The notes below the pieces were generated by a model that saw only the letters and a program-made list of their open reading frames with translations, was not told where the DNA came from and made no database searches. Of a stretch of 36,573 bases of DNA, positions 28,204 to 36,464 are shown piece after piece (the first letter of the stretch is position 1; each line of letters opens with the position of its first letter). A program made the translations under genes and the position numbers. The DNA lies in NCBI GenBank assembly GCA_947474005.1, contig CANJHI010000037.1, forward strand, positions 1 through 36,573, written 5' to 3'. This stretch comes from Alphaproteobacteria bacterium. GTDB taxonomy: Bacteria > Pseudomonadota > Alphaproteobacteria > Reyranellales > Reyranellaceae.

Positions 28204-29373
28204 TCAGCGCTTGTTGCGGCGCAGATCCTCGACATCCTTCCACATCAGGAACTGCGGGCCGAGATCGGCGATGGTGGGCGCGCCGATCTGTGCCTGGGTG
28301 ATGTCGATCTCGCGCCGGAAGATCTGCAGTGCCATTGAGGCACCCGGAACACCGCCCGCCGTCACGCCGTAGAGCGTCGGCCGGCCCACGAACACGAACT
28401 TGGCGCCCATGCACAGCGCCACCACGGCGTCCATGCCACGGCGAATGCCGCCGTCGAACATCACGGTCATCTTGTCGCCGACCGCGTCGCGGATCGCCGG
28501 CAGCACTTCGAGCGGCGACGGCGCGATGTCGAGCTGACGCGCGCCGTGGTTCGACACCATGATACCGTCGACACCCATCGCATGGGCGCGGATCGCGTCG
28601 TCGGGATGCATGATCCCCTTCAGCACGAAGTTGCCCTTCCACAGCTCGCGGTAACGCTCGACGTTCTTCCAGGTCATCGGCGCGCGGTTCTGGTAGGCCA
28701 CGAGATCGGCCACCTTGTCGGCCGTCGCGTCGGGTCCGGCATACTTGGCCCAATTGTTGAAATAGGGCGTGCCATGACGCAGCCACTGCATCATCCAGGC
28801 CGGATGCCGGAGCGCCTCGAACTTGGTCTTCCAGGTGAGTTTTAGCGGCCGGCCCCAGCCGTTCCTCGCGTTGCGCTCGCGGTTCGAACCTTCGGGCACA
28901 TCGACCGTGAAGACGAGCGTGCGCAGGCCGGCGTCGCCCGCGCGCTTGATCATGTCCTCGGAGACGGCCTGGTCCTTGGCGGAATAGAGCTGATACCAAC
29001 CATGGTCCGGCGCCAGCTTGCCAAGATCCTCGATCGAACCGGTGCTGGAGCCCGACATGATGAAGGGCACGTTGGCGTCGCGCGCGGCTTCCGCCAGCAT
29101 CAGGTCGGCGCCGTGGCGAAATAGGCCGGCGAGTCCGGTCGGCGCGATGCCGATGGGGCTCGAATAGGTGCGGCCGAAGATCGTCGTCGACTGATCGCGC
29201 ACCGAGACGTCGACCAGGTAGCGTGGCACGATGCGCGCTTGGCGAAAGGCCTGCTCGTTGGTGACGAGGCCCACCTCATCGTCGGTGCCGCCCTCGATGA
29301 AGTCGTAGGCGATCTTGGGCAGCCGCTTCTTGGCCAGCTTGCGCAGGTCGTCGATATTCACCACGCCGTTCAT
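28204..29373 (-). CDS. FMN-dependent alpha-hydroxy-acid oxidase/dehydrogenase (LldD/Mdl family)
   Basis: A 389-residue TIM-barrel flavoenzyme that oxidises 2-hydroxyacids (lactate, mandelate, glycolate) to 2-oxoacids. The catalytic base His276 and Arg279 are in SNHGARQLD, Tyr130 is in YQLYSAKD, and FMN phosphate is held by FDGGIRRGMD and VGRPTLYG. IAYDFIEGGTDDE at about 21-33 is the N-terminal signature. The electron acceptor (quinone or oxygen) is not clear. The start at 29373 gives the family N-terminus; the open frame runs to 29469 but adds unrelated residues. It is divergent from the GNAT gene. Confidence 0.93.
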   Translation of the reverse strand: MNGVVNIDDLRKLAKKRLPKIAYDFIEGGTDDEVGLVTNEQAFRQARIVPRYLVDVSVRDQSTTIFGRTYSSPIGIAPTGLAGLFRHGADLMLAEAARDANVPFIMSGSSTGSIEDLGKLAPDHGWYQLYSAKDQAVSEDMIKRAGDAGLRTLVFTVDVPEGSNRERNARNGWGRPLKLTWKTKFEALRHPAWMMQWLRHGTPYFNNWAKYAGPDATADKVADLVAYQNRAPMTWKNVERYRELWKGNFVLKGIMHPDDAIRAHAMGVDGIMVSNHGARQLDIAPSPLEVLPAIRDAVGDKMTVMFDGGIRRGMDAVVALCMGAKFVFVGRPTLYGVTAGGVPGASMALQIFRREIDITQAQIGAPTIADLGPQFLMWKDVEDLRRNKR

Positions 29374-29467
29374 GACGATTCCATTCCCCCGGTAGCCTGC
29401 AGGCAGTGCTTTGGGCGGATTTTGACCATCTTTCCGGCTCCCGGCCAGCGATGTTAGACAGACTGCC

Positions 29468-29911
29468 ATGCAAATCAGACACGCAAAACGCGGTGACGAA
29501 GCCCAACTCGCCTTTCTGCTGGAAGACCACGAACGCCACTATGGAAACGCAGTCGCCGACGGCGCAGGCGCCCGCGGCGCCACATTCCTGGTCGACGCGT
29601 CGCCTGGCGGTACGATATACTTGGTCGCGGAACGGGAAGGCCAGCTGATGGGCTTCGCCATCCTCAACCCCTATTTCCCCGGCCCCAACCTGACACACGG
29701 CCTGTTCCTCAAGGAGCTCTATGTCACCGGTGACGCGCGCTCGACCGGTGTCGGCGAGAGGCTGGTCGACGCCATCCGGACGCTCGCCCGGCAGCGCGGC
29801 GACACGCGGGTGATCTGGACGACCGGCGTAGACAACAGCGGCTCGCAGCGCTTCTACGACCGTCTCGGCATGCGGCGCGAGAAAAAGGTCTACTACGTGA
29901 TGGACCCTTGA
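29468..29911 (+). CDS. GNAT-family N-acetyltransferase
   Basis: A 147-residue acetyl-CoA-dependent acetyltransferase. It opens with MQIRHAKRGDEAQLAFLLEDH; the central strand pair FLKELYVTGDARSTGVGERLVDA carries the acetyl-CoA pyrophosphate loop in the form R-S-T-G-V-G; and NSGSQRFYDRLGMRREKKVYYV closes the fold. The acceptor substrate is unknown. It is first in a plus-strand run with the PhyH-like oxygenase (33-base gap) and the GST-like gene. Confidence 0.9.
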   Translation: MQIRHAKRGDEAQLAFLLEDHERHYGNAVADGAGARGATFLVDASPGGTIYLVAEREGQLMGFAILNPYFPGPNLTHGLFLKELYVTGDARSTGVGERLVDAIRTLARQRGDTRVIWTTGVDNSGSQRFYDRLGMRREKKVYYVMDP

Positions 29912-29944
29912 GTTAGCGTTGGCGCGACAAACGGAGGATGCGCC

Positions 29945-30742
29945 ATGGAACTGAGCGCCCAACAGCTTGAGCAGTTCGACCGCGACGGTTTTCTCGTCTT
30001 TCCCGATCTTTTCGACCGCAACGAAGTGGCCGTCCTGCGCCGCGAAGTGGCGCGCCTCAGCCAGATCGAGGGCGACGAGGTCGTGCGCGAGCATACTGGC
30101 GGCGTCCGCACCATCTTTCGCGTCCACGAGAATGACGGACCGACGCGTTCAAAACCCTTCCATGCGCTGGTCCGCACGCCCCGACTGCTCCAGCCGGTGC
30201 GCCAGGTGCTGAAGGATGACGCGGTCTATGTCTATCACACCAAGATCAACACCAAGCCGGCCATAGAAGGCACAGTGTGGCAGTGGCACCAGGACTACGG
30301 CTCATGGATGCGCGACGGCTGCACCAGGCCCGACATGGCGACCTTCAACGTCATGATGACCGACACCAACGAGATGGGCGGCGCGCTCTATCTCATCCCG
30401 GGCAGCCACAAGCTCGGCCGCATCGAGCCGGTCTACGACGAATCAACCTCGTACAAGTTCTGGGCGATGCCCAAGCAGCGCATGATCGAGATCCTGAAAA
30501 GCTCGCCCGAGCCGGTGGCCGTCACCGGCCGCGCCGGCACCTCGGTGCTGTTCCATTGCAACGTCCTGCATGCTTCAGGCCACAATCTCTCCGCCGACGA
30601 CCGCTGGCACATCTACGTCTCGTGCAACACCGTCGCCAACAAGCCGCAACTCGGCCCCGACCCGCGGCCCGACTGGGTAGTGTCGCGGAACTGGAACGCG
30701 CTGCCGATCGAGGATGATCAGGGCGTGCTGAAAGTCGCGTGA
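29945..30742 (+). CDS. phytanoyl-CoA dioxygenase (PhyH) family oxygenase
   Basis: A 265-residue 2OG-Fe(II) oxygenase. Iron ligands are His115 and Asp117 (WQWHQDYGSW) and His209 (NVLHASGHNLS), with Arg220 (DDRWHIYVSCN) to hold 2-oxoglutarate. LSAQQLEQFDRDGFLVFPD is the family N-terminus, and GALYLIPGSHK the conserved strand before the variable loop. The WHQD/GSHK/HASGHN pattern is close to ectoine hydroxylase and related small-molecule hydroxylases, but no ectoine genes are nearby. GGAGG precedes the ATG. The GST-like gene starts 10 bases after its stop. Confidence 0.92.
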   Translation: MELSAQQLEQFDRDGFLVFPDLFDRNEVAVLRREVARLSQIEGDEVVREHTGGVRTIFRVHENDGPTRSKPFHALVRTPRLLQPVRQVLKDDAVYVYHTKINTKPAIEGTVWQWHQDYGSWMRDGCTRPDMATFNVMMTDTNEMGGALYLIPGSHKLGRIEPVYDESTSYKFWAMPKQRMIEILKSSPEPVAVTGRAGTSVLFHCNVLHASGHNLSADDRWHIYVSCNTVANKPQLGPDPRPDWVVSRNWNALPIEDDQGVLKVA

Positions 30743-30752
30743 TATCGACAGC

Positions 30753-31676
30753 GTGAGCGGCCTCATCCTCCACCACTACGACTTCTCGAACTTCGCCGAG
30801 AAGGCGCGCCTGATGCTGGGCTTCAAGGGCCTGGCGTGGCGTGGCGTGGAAATTCCGCCGATCTCGCCCAAGCCCAAGCTGACGCCACTGACGGGCGGCT
30901 ATCGTCGCACGCCTGTGCTGCAGGACGGCGCCGACATCTGGTGCGATACCAACCTGATCGCGCGCGAGCTGGAACGGCGCGTCCCCTCGCCCACCTTTTA
31001 TCCCGCCATCACCGCCGGTGCCGACGAGGCGCTGACGCGCTGGGCCGAGCTGCAGTTCATGAGGCCGACGGCGCTCTATGTCTCGGGCATCAACGCCGAT
31101 CACATGCCGGCTGGACTGCACGAGGACCGCGCCCGTGTGCATGGCCTGCCGGTGCCGTCGATCGAGGCGGTGCGGGCCGCCGCCCTCCGCAACCTTCATC
31201 TCGTGAAACCGCAGATCAGATGGCTTGCCGACATGCTGGCCGATGGACGACCCCACCTGCTGGGCACGGTGCCGTGCATCGCCGACTTCGCGGCCTATCA
31301 CGTCGTCTGGTTCTACCGCGGGCGGCATATCGATTGTCGCGCCGTGTTAGATCCCTATCCCAGGCTGATCGCCTGGCGCGACCGTATGGCCGCCATCGGC
31401 CATGGTATGCGCGCCGACATCGATGCTGACGTGGCGCTGGCCGAAGCCCGCGCCACCGAGCCTGCAACCCCACGGCCGTCGCAGCCGCAGGAGGGCGATC
31501 CGAAGCCCGGTGAACGCGCCAGCGTGCGGCCGGCCGACAATGCCAAGGACTGGGTCGAGGGCGAGGTACTGTTCATCAACGCCCACGAGATCGCGCTGCT
31601 GCGCCAGGACCAGGACGTCGGACGCATCGCCGTGCACTTCCCGCGCCTGGGCTACGACTGGCGGCGCGCAAAATAA
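30753..31676 (+). CDS. glutathione S-transferase family protein with C-terminal extension
   Basis: A 307-residue protein. Residues 1-78 form a thioredoxin-like GST N-domain (LHHYDFSNFAEKARLMLGFK, then TPVLQDGADIWCDTNLI for the gamma-glutamyl site). A helical GST C-domain runs to about 225 (LGTVPCIADFAAYHVVWF). A Pro/Glu-rich linker follows, then about 55 residues of likely beta structure (RASVRPADNAKDWVEGEVLF...INAHEIALLRQDQDVGRIAV). Plain GSTs stop at 200-230. The role of the extra domain is unknown. It starts with GTG at 30753, 10 bases behind the PhyH gene, and ends two bases before a palindromic repeat. Confidence 0.88.
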   Translation: MSGLILHHYDFSNFAEKARLMLGFKGLAWRGVEIPPISPKPKLTPLTGGYRRTPVLQDGADIWCDTNLIARELERRVPSPTFYPAITAGADEALTRWAELQFMRPTALYVSGINADHMPAGLHEDRARVHGLPVPSIEAVRAAALRNLHLVKPQIRWLADMLADGRPHLLGTVPCIADFAAYHVVWFYRGRHIDCRAVLDPYPRLIAWRDRMAAIGHGMRADIDADVALAEARATEPATPRPSQPQEGDPKPGERASVRPADNAKDWVEGEVLFINAHEIALLRQDQDVGRIAVHFPRLGYDWRRAK

Positions 31677-31677
31677 G

Positions 31678-31748
31678 GATCCCTCACTACGTTCGGGATG
31701 ACAATCTTGCTGAAGCGCACGGTGTCATCCCGAGCGCAGCGAGGGATC
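31678..31748. repeat. REP-like palindromic element at convergent gene ends
   Basis: Two 26-base arms (31678-31703 and 31723-31748) are complementary at 23 of 26 positions around a 19-base loop; the three mismatches would be G-U pairs on one strand. The core is TGTCATCCCGAGCGCAGC with GAGGGATC, a pattern familiar from dispersed intergenic repeats of alphaproteobacteria. It lies between the GST-like stop and the SoxB-like gene and extends into the latter, encoding its last residues. Confidence 0.85.
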
Positions 31749-32861
31749 TTTCCTCTGGCTAAACCGGTCGATGCCGAGCCCGTCGATCGGCGTGTTGGTC
31801 GATCCGGTCGCCACCAGCTCGGCCATCATCGCACCCGTCCCCGGCCCGAGCTGGAAGCCATGGGTGGAAAAGCCGAACTGGTGATAGATGCCCTCGGACG
31901 TCGAACTGGGTCCGACGACCGGGATACCGTCGGGCATAAAAGCCTCGATGCCGGCCCAGGCGCGTACGATGGTGGCGGCGCGCATGGCGGGGAACAGCTC
32001 CCACACGGTGCGGGCGCTGATGGCGAGCTTGTCCCAGTCGATCACCGTCTCGTTGCGATCGCGATGAGGCGTCGCCAGATGGCCGCCACCGATCACCACC
32101 GTGCCGTTGCCGAGCTGTTTGAAGGAAAGTTTTCGCCCGCGCAGAATGACGACCGGTTGGATGAACGGCGCCACCCGGCTGGTCACCATCAGCATCGGCG
32201 CCACGACGGTGAGCGGCACCGGCTCGCCCAGCATGGCCGCGATCCGGTCAGCCCAGGCACCCGCCGCGTTCACGATCTTGGGCGCCTCGATCGGGCCGGC
32301 GCTCGTCTCGACCCGCCAGTTGACACCGACCTTCGACAGGCCGGTCACGGTGACGCCTTCCAGCACCTCGGCGCCCTTCTCGATCGCGCGCCTACGGAAA
32401 GCCTGGGTCGTGCGGAACGGATCGGCAGCGCCATCGCGGCGCGAGACCACGCCACCGGGACAATGATCGGCCACCGCCGGCACCAGGCGTTTCAGTTCGG
32501 CACGATCGATCAGCTCTTCGTGGGTGAAGCCACGCAGACGAAGATCTTCGACACGGGCGCGAAAGCTCGCGAGTTCAGTCTCGTTCTCGGCCACCAGCAC
32601 TGTGCCGTGGCTCTCGAAGCCGCAATCGTCGCCGACCAACTCCTCGATATGTTCCCATAGTGCCATCGAGGAAATGGAGAGCGGGATTTCCGCAAGATCG
32701 CGCGCAAGCTGGCGCACGCCGCCGGCATTCACGCCCGAGGCGTGCCGGCCGGCGTAATCCTTCTCCACCAGGATCGGTTTCAGGCCGCGCATCGCCAGAT
32801 GCAGCGCCGTCGCGCAGCCGTGAATGCCGCCGCCGATCACCACGACGTCGGCGGTGCGCAT
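31725..32861 (-). CDS. FAD-dependent oxidoreductase, sarcosine oxidase beta/DAO family
   Basis: A 378-residue flavoprotein. The dinucleotide motif GGGIHG is at residues 10-15 (VVVIGGGIHGCATALHLA), followed by VEKDYAGRHASGVNAGG and, near the end, GIEAFMPDGIPVVGPSS and QFGFSTHGFQLGPGTG. DAO-family enzymes oxidise secondary or D-amino acids. It starts 2 bases after the HcnB-like gene, so it is the last cistron of the importer/dehydrogenase operon. The final residues (KDPSLRSG) are encoded by a palindromic repeat rather than family sequence. It is a second DAO-type subunit beside the one at 34544. Confidence 0.9.
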   Translation of the reverse strand: MRTADVVVIGGGIHGCATALHLAMRGLKPILVEKDYAGRHASGVNAGGVRQLARDLAEIPLSISSMALWEHIEELVGDDCGFESHGTVLVAENETELASFRARVEDLRLRGFTHEELIDRAELKRLVPAVADHCPGGVVSRRDGAADPFRTTQAFRRRAIEKGAEVLEGVTVTGLSKVGVNWRVETSAGPIEAPKIVNAAGAWADRIAAMLGEPVPLTVVAPMLMVTSRVAPFIQPVVILRGRKLSFKQLGNGTVVIGGGHLATPHRDRNETVIDWDKLAISARTVWELFPAMRAATIVRAWAGIEAFMPDGIPVVGPSSTSEGIYHQFGFSTHGFQLGPGTGAMMAELVATGSTNTPIDGLGIDRFSQRKDPSLRSG

Positions 32862-32863
32862 CG

Positions 32864-34273
32864 CTAGCGCTCCACGGCCTTGCGCTCGGCCTCGGCGATC
32901 GGCAGCGAGGCGAGCTCGGACAGCGTGATCGGCTTCACCGGCGGGCGCAGCCGGTAATAGCCAACCTCCGCCGGCGTCGTGCCGCGTTGGGCCGCGATCA
33001 GCTCGGTGACGGTGAGGCCGCGCAGCCTGCCCTGGCACGGCCCCATGCCGCAGCGCAGGAAGGCCTTCATCTGGTTCGGCCCCTCGCAACCCAGGTCGGC
33101 GGTGTCGCGCACTTGCCTCGCCGTCACCTCCTCGCAACGGCACACGATTGTGTCGCCCTCTGGTTGGCGGAATGAATCGGCCGGGCGATTGAGCCAGTCG
33201 AGGAACGCCCGCCCCATCGCCTCGCGTTGCAGTTTCTGGCGGACGATCTGAAGGTCGGGCACCGATGCCTCGGGCTTCAACGCGCGGACGGCGGCGATGG
33301 CCGCGATGCGGCCGCGTTCGGCCGCCGCCGTGCCGCCGGCGATGCCCGCTCCATCGCCCGCCACCGAAATGCCGGGCACCGAGCTGTTGAAATCCTCATC
33401 CAGCACCGGCTCGAAACAAAGCTGGCGCTCGTTCCATGCATGCGCCACCCCTGCTGCGAGGGCGAGGTTGACGTTCGGCACGACACCCTGGTGCAACAGC
33501 AGAAGATCGGCCGGCATCCGACGCTCGTTGTCGCCCTTGCCAAACACGACCTCGCGCAGCTTATCGTCTCCCACGGCTTCCAGACGATCGACGCGGATCA
33601 CCCGCACCTTTGCGCGCACCTCACGCAACAGCTTCAGGCCCTTGGCAAAATACGGCGACAGCACGAAGTCCGGCAGATGGGCGAGCGCGCGCAGCCAGTT
33701 CTTGCGCGGCGTGGTGTCGAGGACGGCGTCGATCTTGCCCCCGGCCCGCAGGATCTGCGCCGCCAGCAGCCACATGAGCGGGCCGCCGCCGGCCAGCACC
33801 GTCTTGCCATTCGGCACGAGGCCCTGCGCCTTGAGCACCGTCTGCGCCCCGCCCGCGCTCATCACGCCCGGAAGAGTCCAGCCGGGAACGGGAAACGGCC
33901 GCTCGAGCGAACCGGTGGCGATGATCACGCGCTTGGCCTCGATCAGTCGCGCCTGGCCCGCGATCGAAACACCGACCAGGCGCGTGGGATCGAGGCTCCA
34001 CACCGTGGCGCCGGTCACGATCAGCGCGCCGCTCGCCTTGGCCTCGGCCGCCAACTCGGCGCCGGCCCAATAGTCCTCACCCAGGACCGCACGGTCCTTT
34101 ACGGGGCTGAAAGTGATGGCGCGATAGATCTGGCCGCCGACGCCGGGATTTTCGTCGAATAGCACGGTCGTGAGGCCAGCGCGTGCGGCGAGCGCCGCTG
34201 CCGCAAGCCCCGCCGGGCCGCCGCCGATGACGACGAGGTCGTAGGACGGAGCGAGGTCGGAAGCCTTTGTCAT
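32864..34273 (-). CDS. FAD/NAD(P)-binding oxidoreductase with BFD-like 2Fe-2S motif (HcnB/OoxA-like subunit)
   Basis: A 469-residue flavoprotein: FAD motif GGGPAG at about 17-22, a second nucleotide-binding stretch around VLAGGGPLMWLLAAQ, and SVAGDGAGIAGGTAAAERG. A C-terminal BFD-like domain binds 2Fe-2S through C378, C380, C408 and C413 (VCRCEEVT ... RCGMGPCQGR). This is the alpha subunit type of hydrogen-cyanide synthase (HcnB), opine oxidases and D-hydroxyproline dehydrogenase. The start at 34273 overlaps the stop of the small Fe-S gene as ATGA, so the two subunits are translationally coupled. Confidence 0.92.
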   Translation of the reverse strand: MTKASDLAPSYDLVVIGGGPAGLAAAALAARAGLTTVLFDENPGVGGQIYRAITFSPVKDRAVLGEDYWAGAELAAEAKASGALIVTGATVWSLDPTRLVGVSIAGQARLIEAKRVIIATGSLERPFPVPGWTLPGVMSAGGAQTVLKAQGLVPNGKTVLAGGGPLMWLLAAQILRAGGKIDAVLDTTPRKNWLRALAHLPDFVLSPYFAKGLKLLREVRAKVRVIRVDRLEAVGDDKLREVVFGKGDNERRMPADLLLLHQGVVPNVNLALAAGVAHAWNERQLCFEPVLDEDFNSSVPGISVAGDGAGIAGGTAAAERGRIAAIAAVRALKPEASVPDLQIVRQKLQREAMGRAFLDWLNRPADSFRQPEGDTIVCRCEEVTARQVRDTADLGCEGPNQMKAFLRCGMGPCQGRLRGLTVTELIAAQRGTTPAEVGYYRLRPPVKPITLSELASLPIAEAERKAVER

Positions 34274-34563
34274 CGCCCGGCCTCGCGCTTGCCCGTTTGC
34301 GTCTCGACGGCCATCCCGTCGCGCACCGGCACGAGGCAGCCCTGGCGGCTGCCGACTCCGTCGACGGTGACAAGGCACTCGAAGCAGACGCCCATCAGGC
34401 AATAGGGTGCGCGCGGTGCCCCGGAAACGGGGGTCGTGCGGCAATGATCGATGCCGGCCGCGATCAGCGCCGCCGCGACCGTGTCGCCCGCCCGTGCCGC
34501 GATCTGCCGGCCATCGACAGTGATCGCCACCGCCGCCCCCGTTTCAGCCAGTCGCTTGAACAT
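34270..34563 (-). CDS. small 2Fe-2S ferredoxin-like subunit (HcnA-like)
   Basis: A 97-residue protein with the plant-type 2Fe-2S cysteine set C55-x4-C60-x2-C63-x12-C76 (APYCLMGVCFECLV ... RQGCLVP), preceded by ITVDGRQIAARAGDTVAAAL. It matches the gamma/HcnA type subunit that relays electrons in multi-subunit dye-linked amino-acid dehydrogenases and the N-terminal part of sarcosine oxidase alpha. It overlaps its upstream flavoprotein gene by 20 bases and its downstream partner by 4, indicating assembly as one complex. Confidence 0.92.
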   Translation of the reverse strand: MFKRLAETGAAVAITVDGRQIAARAGDTVAAALIAAGIDHCRTTPVSGAPRAPYCLMGVCFECLVTVDGVGSRQGCLVPVRDGMAVETQTGKREAGR

Positions 34564-35668
34564 GGAACCTCCGTGCGCTGAAGGGCGCGACCAGCGAAGT
34601 GTCGAGGGCGCCTCGGGCGATCATCGGCGCCACGGTGAGCGCGTGATTGGCGGCCAGGGTGACGCCCGAATGGCAGCAGATGGTGAAGGCGCCGGGATGC
34701 GTCTCGGACTCGTCATAGATCGGGAAACCGTCCTGGGTCATGACGCGGATCGCGCTCCAGGTGCGCACCACATTGACGTTGGCCAGCAGCGGGAACAGCC
34801 GCACCGCGCGCTCGGCCTCGGTGGCGCTCACGCCCAGCGTGAGTCCGGCGGGATCGATGCTCTCTTCCTTGGAATCGCCGATCATGACAGTGCCCTCGTC
34901 GGTCTGGCGCAAGGTGACCACGGGATGGTTGAGGAACGGCCGCAGCCGCTCGGTGACGACGATCTGGCCGCGCTCCGGCTTCATCGGCGCCTCCAATCCG
35001 ACCATAGGGGCCAGCCGCATGTTGGCGTTGCCGGCGGCCAGCGCCACCTTGCCCGCGCGGATCTCGCCCTGGGCCGTGGCGAGGCGAAACTCGCCGCCTT
35101 CTTTGGTGATGGTCTCGACGCGATGGCTGGGCAGGTAGGTGACGCCCCGCGCCTTGATCGCCGTATGGAGTGTGCGGAACAGGCGGAGCGAATTCACATG
35201 ACCGTCGAGCGGACAAAAGCTGCCGCCCACCACCTCGGGTCCGATGTCGGGCAGCATCTTCGCCACCTGGCTGCGGTCCATGATTTCGGTCTTGTAGTCG
35301 ACGATGCCGGGCTGGTTGTGCAGGCGCTTCAGGATATTGGCGCGCGCCTCCAACTCCTTTCCCGAGAGCGCCAGATGAAAGCCGCCAGGACGCTGGAAGG
35401 CGACATCGAGGCCGGTCTCCTCCTTCAGGGTTTGCGCGAACCCACCCCAGGCGTTGGAGGAGCGGATCGTCCAGCCGGCGTATTCGGGCAGGCCGAGGCC
35501 CTTGCTCTGCACCCAGACGAGCGCGAAGTTGCCACGGCTTGCGCGGACGGCGCGATCACCCTCGTCGAGCACGACGACGCGGCAGCCCTCGCGCGCCAGG
35601 CCCCAGGCTGTGGCGACGCCGACCAGCCCGCCGCCCACGACCGCAACGTCGAAGTCGCTAGCGGCCAT
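34544..35668 (-). CDS. FAD-dependent amino/imino-acid dehydrogenase (DadA/DAO family)
   Basis: A 374-residue flavoprotein with GGGLVG (12-17) in VAVVGGGLVGVATAWGLAREG, the second FAD-contacting segment VVVLDEGDRAVRASRGNFAL, VALAAGNANMRLAP in the middle, and WSAIRVMTQDGFPIYDES near the C-terminus. It is the catalytic beta-type subunit expected to oxidise a D-amino or imino acid, passing electrons to the 2Fe-2S and HcnB-like partners downstream. GGGAGGGG precedes the ATG at 35668, which lies 11 bases inside the permease gene. HypO-like, NoxB-like and SoxB-like roles cannot be told apart by eye. Confidence 0.9.
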   Translation of the reverse strand: MAASDFDVAVVGGGLVGVATAWGLAREGCRVVVLDEGDRAVRASRGNFALVWVQSKGLGLPEYAGWTIRSSNAWGGFAQTLKEETGLDVAFQRPGGFHLALSGKELEARANILKRLHNQPGIVDYKTEIMDRSQVAKMLPDIGPEVVGGSFCPLDGHVNSLRLFRTLHTAIKARGVTYLPSHRVETITKEGGEFRLATAQGEIRAGKVALAAGNANMRLAPMVGLEAPMKPERGQIVVTERLRPFLNHPVVTLRQTDEGTVMIGDSKEESIDPAGLTLGVSATEAERAVRLFPLLANVNVVRTWSAIRVMTQDGFPIYDESETHPGAFTICCHSGVTLAANHALTVAPMIARGALDTSLVAPFSARRFHVQATG

Positions 35669-36464
35669 CGACACCCCTCCCGACCAGTAGCTTTTCGAGC
35701 CCATAGGCGCGATCCATCACCACCAGCGCCGCCACGGTGATGGCGATCACGCAGGCTGAGACCGAGGTCACCAACGGATCGATATTGTCCTGGATGTAGA
35801 GGAACATGCGCACCGGCAGAGTTTCGGTGCCGGGAGCGGCGATGAACACCGTCATCGTCACCTCGTCGAAGGAGTTGATGAAGGCAAGCGCCCAGCCGCT
35901 CGCCAGTCCCGGCAGCACCAGCGGGAGCGTGATGCGGCGCAGCACGACCCACTCCGAGGCGCCGAGCGACACCGCGGCATGTTCAACGGCGCGGTCCAGG
36001 CCGATCGCCGAAGCGAGCGTGAGGCGGAGCGCGAAGGGCAGCACGATCACGATATGCGCCAGGACCAGCCCGACGAAAGTGCCACCGATGCCAATCTGGG
36101 TGAAGAAACGCAGGAAGGCGATGCCCAGCACGATGTGCGGGATCATCAGCGGCGACATGAAGAGCGCCGTCATCGCCTCGCGGCCGGGAAAGCGATAGCG
36201 CGCGATGGCAAGGGCGGCCGGCACCGAGACGCCGACGGCGATGGCCGACGACAGCGCCCCCAGCCACAGGCTGCGCCAAAAGGCCGAAATGAACTCAGGG
36301 TAGCGGGCGATGGCGTAAAACCAGCGCAGCGACCAGTTGTCGGTCGGGAACGACAGAAAGCCCTCGGGCGTGAAAGCCACCCAGCAGACGACCAGGATCG
36401 GCGCCAGCATGAAGGCCACGAACAGCGTGTGGTACGCGAGCGCCAGGGGACCGTTTCGGCTCAT
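35658..36464 (-). CDS. ABC transporter permease, PotC type
   Basis: A 268-residue inner-membrane permease with six hydrophobic helices and the ATPase-docking EAA loop (HAAVSLGASEWVVLRRITLP). The first loop WVAFTPEGFLSFPTDNWSLRWF and the helix FMSPLMIPHIVLGIAFLRFF are typical of the second permease of polyamine/opine/iron importers (PotC, PhnV, AgtB). Its ATG overlaps the stop of the preceding permease as ATGA. With the redox genes downstream it implies import of the amine or amino acid that they oxidise. The ATPase and binding protein would lie beyond the window. Confidence 0.93.
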   Translation of the reverse strand: MSRNGPLALAYHTLFVAFMLAPILVVCWVAFTPEGFLSFPTDNWSLRWFYAIARYPEFISAFWRSLWLGALSSAIAVGVSVPAALAIARYRFPGREAMTALFMSPLMIPHIVLGIAFLRFFTQIGIGGTFVGLVLAHIVIVLPFALRLTLASAIGLDRAVEHAAVSLGASEWVVLRRITLPLVLPGLASGWALAFINSFDEVTMTVFIAAPGTETLPVRMFLYIQDNIDPLVTSVSACVIAITVAALVVMDRAYGLEKLLVGRGVDGR

